Shown: piece after piece, positions 33,825 to 41,606 of the stretch | How positions within the stretch are numbered: position 1 is the stretch's first letter | How the letters are laid out: every line of letters begins with the position of its first letter | Source of the DNA: an uncultured Clostridia bacterium | GTDB taxonomy: Bacteria > Bacillota > Clostridia > Oscillospirales > Acutalibacteraceae | Assembly (NCBI GenBank): GCA_945787805.1 | Contig: CALZID010000001.1 | Coordinates: 124,001 to 188,000 of the forward strand | Length of the DNA: 64,000 nt | Reading direction: 5' to 3' | The notes under the pieces: model-generated | The model's input: only the letters and a program-made list of their open reading frames with translations | Databases searched by the model: none | Told to the model about the DNA's origin: nothing | Program-made: the position numbers and the translations under genes

Positions 33825-34868
33825 ATGAGTGAAATTATAAATATCGACGCAAAAGATGTAACAGCAATCTATGAAGATGCTTTACAAACACATCAGCGGA
33901 TTATGGCAAACAGTGAAATCTGTGCCCGCTCTTTATACGAAGTTTGCAAGGACCTAAAAAAGATGCGTGATGAAAAACTGTATGAACAGTTAGGGTACGA
34001 CACTTTTGATAACTACTGTGAAGGTATGGCAGGTATAAAAGCCCGTATGGCATATAACTACATATCTACATACGAGCGTCTTGGCGACACCGTTTTGCAG
34101 TCAAATGCAAATCTCGGTATTACAAAGCTCGAACTTATTGCCGGTATGAATCCTGTGGAGCGAGCCGAAGGGCTTGATGACGGCACTTTCGCAAATATGT
34201 CTGTTTCTGAAATCAAAGAACTTATTAAAAAGAATAAGGAAATGGGAGAACAGATTGACCTTTTGCAAGGCCAAATTGATGAAATGCAGACAACGGATAA
34301 TGGTCAGGAAGATTGCAATAAGTCAGCGGAAGAAGATACAGAATTAGAAGATTTGCGTGATGAAATCGAATTGCTTAATGAAAAACTTCTTGAAAAGGAC
34401 AAGCAACACGAACAGGAACTTAAAGACCTACGTGAAGACATTGAATATGAACTTCGTGAGCAAATTGAAGAAGAATACAAATCAAAACTTACGGATGACG
34501 CTGCTGAAACAGTAGATAACAGTGCTGAAGTTCAAAAACAGATTGATGAAGCTGTTGCCGCCGCAAAAAAAGAAACAGAAAAAGAATTGAAGGCAAAGTA
34601 TGCTGAAAAATCAAAAAAGCAGTCTGAAAAAATTAAAGAACTTGAAGAGGCTATGGCTTCTGCCGATACCATTCAGAAGAGCCTTGAAAAGCAGTTATCA
34701 CTTGCCGACACAAAGTCGGCGCAGGCTATGGTTTATATTCAGGCAATCCAAGACAACTTCAATTCTCTTTTCTCTCTTGTTGAAGAAATGGATGCAGAAC
34801 AGCAGGACAAGTTCAAAGGTGCGGTTCTTAAACTCACCGCCGTAATGCAAGAAAAAGCAGGTGCTTGA
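33825..34868 (+). CDS. Coiled-coil phage protein with N-terminal helical domain
   Basis: 347 residues. Residues 1-140 form a helical domain (SLYEVCKDLKKMRDEKLYEQLGYDTFDNYCEGM, then NYISTYERLG..LGITKLELIAGM) resembling the plant-homeodomain-free DNA-binding N-termini of phage proteins described as DUF3102-like. From about 145 to 330 it is a long, highly charged coiled coil. AAAGGAG precedes the ATG. In the early operon before an ASCH gene, a replication or DNA-binding scaffold is plausible. Not firmly recognised. Confidence 0.6.
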   Translation: MSEIINIDAKDVTAIYEDALQTHQRIMANSEICARSLYEVCKDLKKMRDEKLYEQLGYDTFDNYCEGMAGIKARMAYNYISTYERLGDTVLQSNANLGITKLELIAGMNPVERAEGLDDGTFANMSVSEIKELIKKNKEMGEQIDLLQGQIDEMQTTDNGQEDCNKSAEEDTELEDLRDEIELLNEKLLEKDKQHEQELKDLREDIEYELREQIEEEYKSKLTDDAAETVDNSAEVQKQIDEAVAAAKKETEKELKAKYAEKSKKQSEKIKELEEAMASADTIQKSLEKQLSLADTKSAQAMVYIQAIQDNFNSLFSLVEEMDAEQQDKFKGAVLKLTAVMQEKAGA

Positions 34869-34869
34869 A

Positions 34870-35385
34870 ATGAGTAAAGCAGTTTTAATGAGTATTCAGC
34901 CGAAGTGGTGCGAGCTTATTGCAAGCGGTAAGAAAACAGTTGAAGTCAGAAAGTCACAGCCGAAGATTGAAACACCGTTTAAGGTGTATATTTATCAGAC
35001 GAAGAAAACTTGGATATATAACATCTTCAGTAAAATTGCTGATTGGCAAGGAAAGGTTATCGGTGAGTTTATTTGTAATAAAATTACTGATTTAAGAGAT
35101 ATGGGTGGTAGTGAATTTTTTTCTAAATCTTGTATGACATACGACGATTGGCGAAATTATACAAACTATACAAACCACATTATTTTAGCTTGGCACATAT
35201 CGAACCTTGTAATCTATGACGAGCCGAAAGAGTTGAGCGAGTTTATAAAACCTTGTGATAATAATTATTTGTATTGTGAAGTATGTCCTATGTATAGCGA
35301 ATTTGAAAATAAATGCTATAACAAATCATTACAAATAACAAGACCGCCGCAGAGTTGGTGCTATGTTAAGGAGTTGAGACCTTGA
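34870..35385 (+). CDS. ASCH-domain protein
   Basis: 171 residues beginning AVLMSIQPKWCELIASGKKTVEVRKSQPK, the hallmark of ASCH/YqfB-like folds (IxPxWxxxIxxGxKxxExR). The middle IGEFICNKITDLRD is the second strand pair, and the end PPQSWCYVKEL is usual for the phage version. ASCH domains bind RNA or act on modified nucleosides; this phage branch has no assigned activity. The ATG at 34870 overlaps the preceding stop region, and the stop overlaps the next TTG start. Confidence 0.82.
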   Translation: MSKAVLMSIQPKWCELIASGKKTVEVRKSQPKIETPFKVYIYQTKKTWIYNIFSKIADWQGKVIGEFICNKITDLRDMGGSEFFSKSCMTYDDWRNYTNYTNHIILAWHISNLVIYDEPKELSEFIKPCDNNYLYCEVCPMYSEFENKCYNKSLQITRPPQSWCYVKELRP

Positions 35386-35573
35386 GCAGAATAACTACTT
35401 TGAATTGTGATAGATGCGGTGCGGAAATATCGTATATTAACACAAAAGACCATTCGGCAAAAATCAATTTGTGGTGTCCCGGTGATTACAGAGGCAATGG
35501 CGGTCAGCGGATTGATTTATGTCCTGAATGTTATTCCAAATTTATTTGTTTTCTTGAAAGTGAATTGGAGTGA
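35382..35573 (+). CDS. Small zinc-ribbon phage protein
   Basis: 63 residues: TLNCDRCGAEISY and RIDLCPECYSKF give two CxxC pairs 35 residues apart, a rubredoxin-like zinc ribbon. TTG start overlapping the ASCH stop. One of five consecutive small Cys-rich genes with overlapping ends. Confidence 0.65.
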   Translation: MSRITTLNCDRCGAEISYINTKDHSAKINLWCPGDYRGNGGQRIDLCPECYSKFICFLESELE

Positions 35574-35764
35574 TAGAGTTGAGCGAGTTTCATAAACCTT
35601 GTGTTGCAATCCCTATTGCTGATGATATTTGGGAACCGTTAGACAATAGCCGAGCATATTATGACGGTTACAAATGTAGAAAATGCGGAACTGTAATTGT
35701 GGTAGAAGATTATCTTGACTTACCTTGTTATTGTAAGGAGTGTGAGAAATATGACAAACTATGA
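35570..35764 (+). CDS. Small zinc-ribbon phage protein
   Basis: 64 residues with KCRKCGTVIV and YCKECEKY, a second zinc-ribbon of the cluster. The start may be the GTG at 35570 (overlapping the previous stop) or the TTG at 35579. Overlaps the next gene by 14 nt. Confidence 0.6.
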   Translation: MIELSEFHKPCVAIPIADDIWEPLDNSRAYYDGYKCRKCGTVIVVEDYLDLPCYCKECEKYDKL

Positions 35765-35990
35765 ACGCATAAAGTCCATGAGCATTGATGAAATGGCAGA
35801 GTTTCTAAAATCTTTGGTTGATGATAATAGTAACGAATGTATCGCTTGTTATCGCTGTTCAGCTTATGGAACGCATCATTCAGACCCACAATACAAAGGA
35901 ACAAATTTATATGAATGTGGAGATTGTTCGAATGAGGGTATTGGACTTGATTTAATTAAATGGCTTGAAAGTGAGAGTGAAACAGAATGA
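35751..35990 (+). CDS. Small Cys-rich phage protein
   Basis: 79 residues from ATG 35751 (TAAGGAGTG upstream): TNYERIKSMSIDEMAEFLKS then CIACYRCSAYG and YECGDCSNEG. The opening 'YERIKxMSIDEMAEFL' is a well-known start of small phage and integrative-element proteins in Clostridia; four Cys probably bind zinc. Overlaps the next ATG by 4 nt. Function unknown. Confidence 0.7.
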   Translation: MTNYERIKSMSIDEMAEFLKSLVDDNSNECIACYRCSAYGTHHSDPQYKGTNLYECGDCSNEGIGLDLIKWLESESETE

Positions 35991-36289
35991 ACAACAAAAT
36001 TGATATTAAAGGTATAATCGCCGATTTAGATGATTTATGTAAAAGATTGCAAGATGACTGTGATGATAGTGTTCCTTTTAAACAGAGTGAAGAAGATAGA
36101 TTAACAGTTTATAACGCTATTGAATTGCTTGAAAAGCAGATACCGAAAAAGGTAAAAGGCGATTATCACAGTTGTCCTCATTATCGTTGCCCAAATTGTA
36201 ATAGTTCCGTCAAAATGTATGAAAGAGATAATACATATCCTCATTGTGCTTTTTGCGGTCAGGCGTTAGATTGGAGTGAAACAGAATGA
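35987..36289 (+). CDS. Small zinc-ribbon phage protein
   Basis: 100 residues: a helical N-terminus (ADLDDLCKRLQDDCDDS, NAIELLEKQIPKK) and a C-terminal zinc ribbon (YRCPNCNSSVKMY..HCAFCGQALDW). This layout is common in Clostridia phage genomes. ATGA overlap with the following gene. Confidence 0.68.
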   Translation: MNNKIDIKGIIADLDDLCKRLQDDCDDSVPFKQSEEDRLTVYNAIELLEKQIPKKVKGDYHSCPHYRCPNCNSSVKMYERDNTYPHCAFCGQALDWSETE

Positions 36290-36471
36290 CAGATAACGAG
36301 ATTATACAGGCTTTGGAGTGTTGCAGTATTAAACACGCTTGTAGTGAATGCCCTTATACAAGGAACAAAGGTTGCGGTTGTATCAATGGGATTTTGAAAG
36401 ATACCCTTGACCTTATCAAACGCCAACAGTCAGAGATTGAAATATCAAGTCAACAGATTAAAGAACTATGA
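36286..36471 (+). CDS. Cys-rich phage protein, probably shortened by a frameshift
   Basis: 61 residues: NEIIQALECCSIKHACSECPY then GCGCINGILKDTLDLIKRQQSEIE, a very common phage family in which the 'LIxRQQxEIERL' segment continues into a coiled coil and a conserved RAEAIKEFAERL end. Here the frame stops at 36471, while that conserved end is present in another frame just downstream (36440-36664). A small indel near 36430-36465 is the likely cause; a sequencing or assembly error is an alternative. Confidence 0.65.
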   Translation: MTDNEIIQALECCSIKHACSECPYTRNKGCGCINGILKDTLDLIKRQQSEIEISSQQIKEL

Positions 36472-36664
36472 CGAAAGACGAGATATTGATTTGCATTCGA
36501 GGTTGATAGCAAATGCAAGAGCCGAAGCAATCAAAGAGTTTGCAGAGCGGTTGAAGAAACATTCTTATTTCGACTATAAATACCAAAGAAAAGTTGTTGC
36601 GGAATTAATTATTGACCATTACTTAAAACAAGAATTTGTGGGTGAGACGAATGATGACTGTTAA
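36440..36664 (+). pseudogene. Out-of-frame C-terminal part of the preceding gene
   Basis: Read in the frame that ends at 36664: LKYQVNRLKNYDERRD, then LIANARAEAIKEFAERLKK..YFDYKYQRKVVAELIIDHYL. ARAEAIKEFAERLK is the usual C-terminus of the family whose N-terminus ends at 36471. No ribosome site or sensible start precedes it in this frame, so it is best seen as the detached end. Confidence 0.6.
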
Positions 36665-36800
36665 TTTAAGAGATACACACCTTACAGAGAATTTACAAGC
36701 AATTATGGAATTACGAAGTATTGGCTTTACTGATGAAGAAATACAAAAACTGTATAACAAGCAATTTGAGAAAGATGCAAGGAGTGATAACAATGCTTAA
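36651..36800 (+). CDS. Small phage protein, unknown
   Basis: 49 residues: MMTVNLRDTHLTENLQAIMEL then SIGFTDEEIQKLYNKQFEKD. It overlaps both neighbours (14 nt upstream, 8 nt downstream). 'LRSIGFTDEEIQKLY' reads like a short helix-turn-helix or helical adapter. Ribosome site weak (GGGTGAG). Moderate support from context and overlap pattern. Confidence 0.5.
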   Translation: MMTVNLRDTHLTENLQAIMELRSIGFTDEEIQKLYNKQFEKDARSDNNA

Positions 36801-36975
36801 ATACTATTGTGATATGTGCGGTAAGCATATCAATATGAATATTGACGGTGTAACGCTTTTATTTAATGCGCAGGGTTTATCAATGCGAAATGCTGTAAAT
36901 GAGGACAAGCACCTTTGTATTGACTGTTGCAACAAGGTTAAAGGCTTTATAGCACAGTCAGCGGAAAAACAATAA
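36793..36975 (+). CDS. Small zinc-finger phage protein
   Basis: 60 residues: LKYYCDMCGKHINMNIDG and HLCIDCCNKVKGF, a two-CxxC zinc ribbon. The ATG at 36793 has AAGGAGTGATAAC upstream. Last gene of the Cys-rich cluster, before a structured intergenic region. Confidence 0.65.
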   Translation: MLKYYCDMCGKHINMNIDGVTLLFNAQGLSMRNAVNEDKHLCIDCCNKVKGFIAQSAEKQ

Positions 36976-36978
36976 AAA

Positions 36979-37094
36979 ACGACGGGGCTCTGATGAGCTC
37001 CGCCGTAAGCGTACATTATATACACTTTTCTAACACAAACAGTATATCATAATGTACTCAATATGTCAACAAAAGCGGGGACAAAAGGGGTCCC
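36979..37094 (+). other. Structured noncoding region before the replication genes; candidate origin
   Basis: Three dyads follow one another: ACGACGGGGCTC / GAGCTCCGCCGT (36979-37006, 10 of 12 pairs), GTACATTAT / ATAATGTAC (37011-37019 and 37049-37057), and GGGAC / GTCCC (37078-37094). No reading frame fits. Its place upstream of an HUH Rep gene makes it a candidate double-strand origin; the first dyad may instead end the upstream transcript. No nick-site consensus for this Rep type is known to me. Confidence 0.45.
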
Positions 37095-37153
37095 TTGACG
37101 GCCTCGTATTGTATAGTAATAATTCAACCATTTTTATATTAGGAGTACATAAA

Positions 37154-37567
37154 ATGAATTCTTTTGAAAAAAGTCAAGTCAAAGTCATAGTCAGGTCAGG
37201 GGGATTTATATCTACCCTTCAGAGAGTGAAAGAGCAGATAAATCTCAATTTCTTTTTGAGAGAATATGAAAAAGACGAAATTCGACAGATAATTGAATTT
37301 TGCAAAATTATCGCAGATGTTCTGACACTTCCGCCGGAAACAGTTATAACAATTAACGGTGAACAAAGATACGCATCAACTGTTCAAGAAGTATATGAAG
37401 AGTTGGATGAAAGACATATTGAAATAGTTCTTGAAAATTTCAACCATGTGCCATATAAAATCAAGCACCCGAAAACATATATTCGTTCCGCACTGTATAA
37501 CTCATTTTTTGAAATAGAGAATATATGTGAAAATGAAGCAAATGTAAGGATGGCAGAAAATGATTAA
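37154..37567 (+). CDS. Phage replication-module protein, unknown
   Basis: 137 residues from ATG 37154 (TTAGGAG upstream). Helical: TLQRVKEQINLNFFLREYEKD and a C-terminus KIKHPKTYIRSALYNSFFEIEN. The latter resembles the C-terminal DUF6017-type tail of RepA_N replication initiators ('ILNIKAYLLTALYNAP'), here standing alone. It overlaps the HUH Rep gene by 8 nt, so a replication accessory role is likely. Confidence in the family link is low. Confidence 0.6.
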   Translation: MNSFEKSQVKVIVRSGGFISTLQRVKEQINLNFFLREYEKDEIRQIIEFCKIIADVLTLPPETVITINGEQRYASTVQEVYEELDERHIEIVLENFNHVPYKIKHPKTYIRSALYNSFFEIENICENEANVRMAEND

Positions 37568-38465
37568 AGAAAAAAATACAAAAGCAGGCAAGCTCTTAAA
37601 TACAGACTTTTACCCTTGTTGGCCGAACGGCAGAAAATTACCTACACAGCCAAAGTCAAAAGGCTCAACAGAAGCACAGAAAAAATATAACGAAAATCAA
37701 TCTGTAAAACAGGCGGTTTATATTGTAAACGAAAACTTCGATAGCAATGACAATATTTTGTCTTTGACCTTTAAGCCCGAAAATGCACCCAAAGATGAAA
37801 AGGAACTCCACAGATTAGTAACGAATTATTTTAATCGCCTTAAAAGACTTCGTAAAAAAGAACTTTCAAGAGTTACAAAACTTTTAGAAGCTCTTCCCGG
37901 TGACGAAATATTTGATAGTCAGCGGAAAGAACTTGAATTGAAAAAATCAAAGTTAGAAGCTCCTTTTAAGTATTTCTACACAAAAGAGGAAGAAGAATAC
38001 AAAAGAGGACCGTACAAGGGATGCAAAAATTTTCATCCGCACATTTTTATAACCGGCGGAATTGATAGAGATGCGTTAGAAGAATTGTGGCCGTTCGGTA
38101 CCCGTTGCAATGCTGACCGATTTCAGCCTGAACGTTTCGGTCCTGAAACAATGGCAAAGTATATGATGAAAGACCCCAAAGGATACAGAAGATTTTGCTG
38201 TTCACGGAACATCAGCCGTACATACAAACAACCAAAAATTAAAGACGCACGATTTTCAGCGGCCCACCTTGCAAAACTTGCGCAGGAGAGAGTTGACGAT
38301 GCTGCATACTGGGAGAAGAAATACAAGGGCTACCGTTTTCTCAGAGCGTTTCCACGCTTTAATGAGTTCAACGGCCATTGGTATTTAACAGTAGTCATGT
38401 ATGCCGCCGGTGACGGTCCTGTTCCCAAATGGGATATGGATAATTGGACAAACGAAGGTTGGTAA
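37560..38465 (+). CDS. HUH-type replication initiator (Rep, ORF2/G2P-like)
   Basis: 301 residues. The N-terminal third and a charged helix lead to CKNFHPHIFITGGIDRDALEELW, an H-x-H metal-binding motif, and then ETMAKYMMKDPKG, a Y-x-x-K with the candidate nicking Tyr. ILSLTFKPENAP is a suitable first motif strand. This is the layout of single-Tyr HUH nucleases used in rolling-circle replication (phage G2P/ORF2-type domain). It overlaps the preceding gene, and a structured region lies upstream. An HUH Rep in a dsDNA tailed phage implies nick-initiated replication. The exact family is not certain. Confidence 0.78.
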   Translation: MIKEKNTKAGKLLNTDFYPCWPNGRKLPTQPKSKGSTEAQKKYNENQSVKQAVYIVNENFDSNDNILSLTFKPENAPKDEKELHRLVTNYFNRLKRLRKKELSRVTKLLEALPGDEIFDSQRKELELKKSKLEAPFKYFYTKEEEEYKRGPYKGCKNFHPHIFITGGIDRDALEELWPFGTRCNADRFQPERFGPETMAKYMMKDPKGYRRFCCSRNISRTYKQPKIKDARFSAAHLAKLAQERVDDAAYWEKKYKGYRFLRAFPRFNEFNGHWYLTVVMYAAGDGPVPKWDMDNWTNEGW

Positions 38466-38501
38466 ATCGAATAAAAAATCAGCGGAATAGGAGTGTTGCT
38501 T

Positions 38502-38894
38502 ATGACTTTAAAAAGATTGAATGAATTGCGCAGAGGTTTGATAGCCTTGCGGAACTTAAAAGAGGAGATTGAAATAAGAGCGGACAGCATACCGAGTGGA
38601 AATTCGAACGGTATGCCTTCCGCTAAAGGCGCTTCTAACGGCAAAGAAAAAAAGTATAACGCATATCTAACTGACAAAGAAAAGTTAGAGAAAAGATATG
38701 CAAAAATGTTAAAAGAATACTCCGACACGATGAAATATATTAAAAGCATTGAAGACCACACAACATATCTCATATTCCATTATCGCTTTATCAGCGGTTA
38801 TTCATGGGTAAAGGTAGCTATGACAATCGGTGGAAACAATACTGCCGACGGTGTAAGAATGAGAGTAAATGACTATATTAAAAAGCATAAATAA
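38502..38894 (+). CDS. RinA/ArpU-like late transcription regulator
   Basis: 130 residues: coiled N-terminus (KRLNELRRGLIALRNLKEEIE), and a C-terminal sigma-70-region-4-like HTH: YIKSIEDHTTYLIFHYRFISGYSWVKVAM, then IGGNNTADGVRMRVNDYI. The 'DHxxxxIFxxRFxxGxSWxxVAxxIGGxNTADxVRM' pattern is shared by DUF1492/ArpU-type proteins sitting just before terminase genes and thought to switch on late genes. GGAGTG precedes the ATG. The promoter-like region at 38927-38997 is its likely target. Confidence 0.78.
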   Translation: MTLKRLNELRRGLIALRNLKEEIEIRADSIPSGNSNGMPSAKGASNGKEKKYNAYLTDKEKLEKRYAKMLKEYSDTMKYIKSIEDHTTYLIFHYRFISGYSWVKVAMTIGGNNTADGVRMRVNDYIKKHK

Positions 38895-38926
38895 AAACTT
38901 CTTCGTTTTCTTCGGTTTTTATGCAA

Positions 38927-38997
38927 TATAATATAAAATGAGAACGGGAACAAAAAAGAGCATATTGCTTTGTGACTTGACGATATGTTCCCGTTCT
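38927..38997 (+). promoter_or_regulatory. Candidate late promoter and 12-bp inverted repeat
   Basis: A good -10 (TATAAT, 38927-38932) lacks a matching -35, as expected for an activator-dependent late promoter. Just downstream AGAACGGGAACA (38941-38952) and TGTTCCCGTTCT (38986-38997) form a perfect inverted repeat with a 33-nt gap. The gap is long for a plain terminator. It could be a regulator site or a packaging-initiation region near terS. Confidence 0.5.
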
Positions 38998-39004
38998 TGA
39001 AAAT

Positions 39005-39029
39005 AAGCACTCCAATTGCTGGGGTGCTT
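39005..39029 (+). terminator. AAGCAC-type hairpin before terS
   Basis: AAGCACTCC / GGGGTGCTT with an 8-nt loop (TTGCTG region), followed by TAATTTTT. One of five related hairpins in the late region. Confidence 0.65.
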
Positions 39030-39052
39030 TAATTTTTAGAAAGGAGAAAACT

Positions 39053-39547
39053 ATGGACGAAAAAACAACGGAAAAGATTGTTGATAATTCAGCGGAAAAT
39101 AAAGAAATTAAGCTGACAAGAAAGCAAGAACGATTTTGTCAAGAATATATAAAAGACCTCAACGGGACACAAGCCGCTATTCGTGCAGGGTACTCTCCTG
39201 AGTCAGCAAGACAACAAGCATCAAGGATGTTAACAAAAGATTACATTCTCTCACGCGTACACGCGATACAGATTGAAGAGTGCGAAAAAAAGTCAATAAA
39301 TGAGCAGTCTGTTTTGTTAGGTTTACAAGAAAATTATGAACGCTGTATGCAGATGAAACCTGCAAAGGTATGGGATTCTGAAAAACACGAATATGTGGAG
39401 TGCGGGCAATATACATACAATCCTAAAGGTGCAGTTGCCGCACTTACAAAAATGGGTGAATATCTTGGAATGTTCAAACAGAATGTAAATGCCGATGTTA
39501 AAGGTTCAATTGAGTCGACAGTAAAGATTGAAGATTTGATAACATGA
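39053..39547 (+). CDS. Terminase small subunit
   Basis: 164 residues. The Terminase_2 signature LTRKQERFCQEYIKDLNGTQ and AAIRAGYSPESARQQASRML is clear, followed by a variable middle and GAVAALTKMGEYLGMF. It recognises the packaging site and loads DNA into the large subunit. AAAGGAG precedes the ATG. It overlaps terL by 4 nt. Confidence 0.92.
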   Translation: MDEKTTEKIVDNSAENKEIKLTRKQERFCQEYIKDLNGTQAAIRAGYSPESARQQASRMLTKDYILSRVHAIQIEECEKKSINEQSVLLGLQENYERCMQMKPAKVWDSEKHEYVECGQYTYNPKGAVAALTKMGEYLGMFKQNVNADVKGSIESTVKIEDLIT

Positions 39548-41331
39548 GTTATAACGCAGATTATCTTATCGAAAAGCGAAAAGAAAAGTGGGATGAGTTT
39601 AATGATATTGAATTTGATAAAAAATACAGACTTGCTGTTGCTTGTGAATTGCAGAAAAATAACAGCTTATTAAATGAAGTGAGAAAATACCCTGAAAAAC
39701 TCATTGAATTGGTATTCGTTGTTGTTGATAAAAACCAAAAGACAATGCCGTTTTTCTTTAATGACGTTCAGCGGGATTTCATAGATACACTTAATCAAGC
39801 CATAGAAGATTTCGAGAATAACATAATCACGGATATTTGCCTTTTAGTGTTAAAAGGCAGGCAGCAGGGATTTACCACACTTATAACGGCTTATCAATTA
39901 GCTTGTACAATACTTAATTGTAACTTTCAGGGATTTACCCTTGCAGATAAAAGTGATAATGCTGAAACAATCTTTCAAAATAAAGCAAAATTTCCTTATT
40001 CACAATTGCCTGAAGCATTGCATCCTACAGAGAAATTCAATAACCGTAGGCAATATCTTTTTGAAAAGCTCAACAGTAGTTGGTCCGTTGATACTGCAAC
40101 AAAGGATGTTGGCCGTTCAAGGACGGTAAACTTCTTTCATGGTTCAGAGTGTGCATTCTGGAAAGACGGAATATCACCTATACAGGCTGCACTTGGTGAA
40201 GCGTTTACCAAGAACTGTATCAAGATATATGAAAGTACTGCAAATGGTTACAACGACTACCAAAAAATGTGGGATAGCGGTGTTTTTATCAACTGTTTCT
40301 ATGAGTGGTGGAAGACAAAAGAATATCGTATAAACTTCCCTAATGATGAAGAAAAACAGAAGTTTTTAGAATTCATTCCGTCAAAAGATGAGTGGATAAA
40401 TCAGCGGTTAACTTGGCTAATGAATGAGGTAGGGCTTGAGCCTGAACAACTGTATTGGTACTTCAAAAAATACAAAGGTTACCTTGATAAAAGGCTCATA
40501 AGACAAGAATATCCTTGCACTGCCAAAGAAGCCTTTTTGTTATCCGGTGTAAATGTATTTGATACAGAGAAATTAAGTGCTCGTTTGCAATCAATTACAA
40601 AGCCTCTTAAAACTGGCTATTTCGAATATGACTATGACGGTTTGCACATTACAAATATTCAGTGGGTTAATGATAAAAACAACGGATATATTCACATTTA
40701 TCAATTACCAAACACACCTGAGATAACAAAATACTGCATTGGTGGAGACACTGCAGGTGATGGCAGTGACTGGTTTACCGGGCATGTGCTTGATGCAAAA
40801 ACAGGTGTTCAGGTGGCTAAACTTAAACACCAGTTCGACGCAGACCAATACACAAGACAAATGTATTGTCTTGGTGTGTATTATAAACAAGCGCTTATAG
40901 GTATTGAGGCTAATTTTGATACATATCCCATCAGAGAATTACAACGATTGGGATATCCCAATCAGTACATACGAGAGACTTTTGACCAATACACAGGAAA
41001 AATGGAAAAACGCTTTGGCTTTAAGACAACAAGAATTACAAGACAACCGATTATTTCTCGTCTGATTGAAGTTGTGCGTGAGCACCCCGAAAAAATCAAT
41101 GATAAAGAAACGCTTGAAGAGTTGCTGACAATCACAAAAAATGAAAAAGGTCGTATTGAAGCTCCTGAAGGTGGTCATGATGACGATATGATGGGACTTT
41201 CAATTGCTCATGAAATAAGAGAACAGGTTGTATTTGATAATGAAGTTATCGAACCAAGTTCACAATATCAATTTTCATTTGAAAAAGAAAATGAGCATTA
41301 CGATTATGGGCATAAAATTACAGTTATATAA
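39544..41331 (+). CDS. Terminase large subunit
   Basis: 595 residues. The ATPase half has LLVLKGRQQGFTTLIT (Walker A variant with Arg-Gln as in many TerL), TVNFFHGSECAFWKD (Walker B region) and YESTANGYNDY (coupling motif). The nuclease half has YCIGGDTAGDGSDWFTGHVL and EGGHDDDMMGLSIA with metal-binding Asp residues. It packages DNA into the prohead. The layout resembles P22/Sf6-like gp2 terminases. Confidence 0.92.
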   Translation: MSYNADYLIEKRKEKWDEFNDIEFDKKYRLAVACELQKNNSLLNEVRKYPEKLIELVFVVVDKNQKTMPFFFNDVQRDFIDTLNQAIEDFENNIITDICLLVLKGRQQGFTTLITAYQLACTILNCNFQGFTLADKSDNAETIFQNKAKFPYSQLPEALHPTEKFNNRRQYLFEKLNSSWSVDTATKDVGRSRTVNFFHGSECAFWKDGISPIQAALGEAFTKNCIKIYESTANGYNDYQKMWDSGVFINCFYEWWKTKEYRINFPNDEEKQKFLEFIPSKDEWINQRLTWLMNEVGLEPEQLYWYFKKYKGYLDKRLIRQEYPCTAKEAFLLSGVNVFDTEKLSARLQSITKPLKTGYFEYDYDGLHITNIQWVNDKNNGYIHIYQLPNTPEITKYCIGGDTAGDGSDWFTGHVLDAKTGVQVAKLKHQFDADQYTRQMYCLGVYYKQALIGIEANFDTYPIRELQRLGYPNQYIRETFDQYTGKMEKRFGFKTTRITRQPIISRLIEVVREHPEKINDKETLEELLTITKNEKGRIEAPEGGHDDDMMGLSIAHEIREQVVFDNEVIEPSSQYQFSFEKENEHYDYGHKITVI

Positions 41332-41344
41332 GAGGTGAAAGGTT

Positions 41345-41593
41345 TTGGAAATGTTGCTAATTGCATTGATAATCAGCTTTTCAAATATAGCTTGTTTAAT
41401 TATAGGACTCAAGATAAGAGACGGTAAGGAAATTAAAATCTCAAGCCCTGTAGAAATGATTAAGGAGCATAAAGAAAATAAAGAGATTAAACAGGAAGAA
41501 CATCAGAAGCAAAAGGCACTTGAAACAATGTTATATAACATTGAGATATATGACGGAACTGAAGAAGGCCAGCGGGATATTGAAAAGTATTGA
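41345..41593 (+). CDS. Small membrane-anchored phage protein between terminase and portal
   Basis: 82 residues from the TTG at 41345 (AGAGGTGAAAGG upstream). N-terminal membrane helix MEMLLIALIISFSNIACLIIG, then a charged tail with PVEMIKEHKENKEIK and NIEIYDGTEEGQRDIEKY. The 'IxxYDGTxxGQxDI' ending recurs in small proteins encoded at this spot in many Firmicute phages. Function unknown. Confidence 0.7.
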   Translation: MEMLLIALIISFSNIACLIIGLKIRDGKEIKISSPVEMIKEHKENKEIKQEEHQKQKALETMLYNIEIYDGTEEGQRDIEKY

Positions 41594-41606
41594 GGAGTGA
41601 AATTGA

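Noticed and set aside
36430..36471. Programmed ribosomal frameshift joining the two parts of the Cys-rich gene
   Set aside because: No slippery heptamer, pseudoknot or internal ribosome-like sequence that I can see. A simple indel is more economical.
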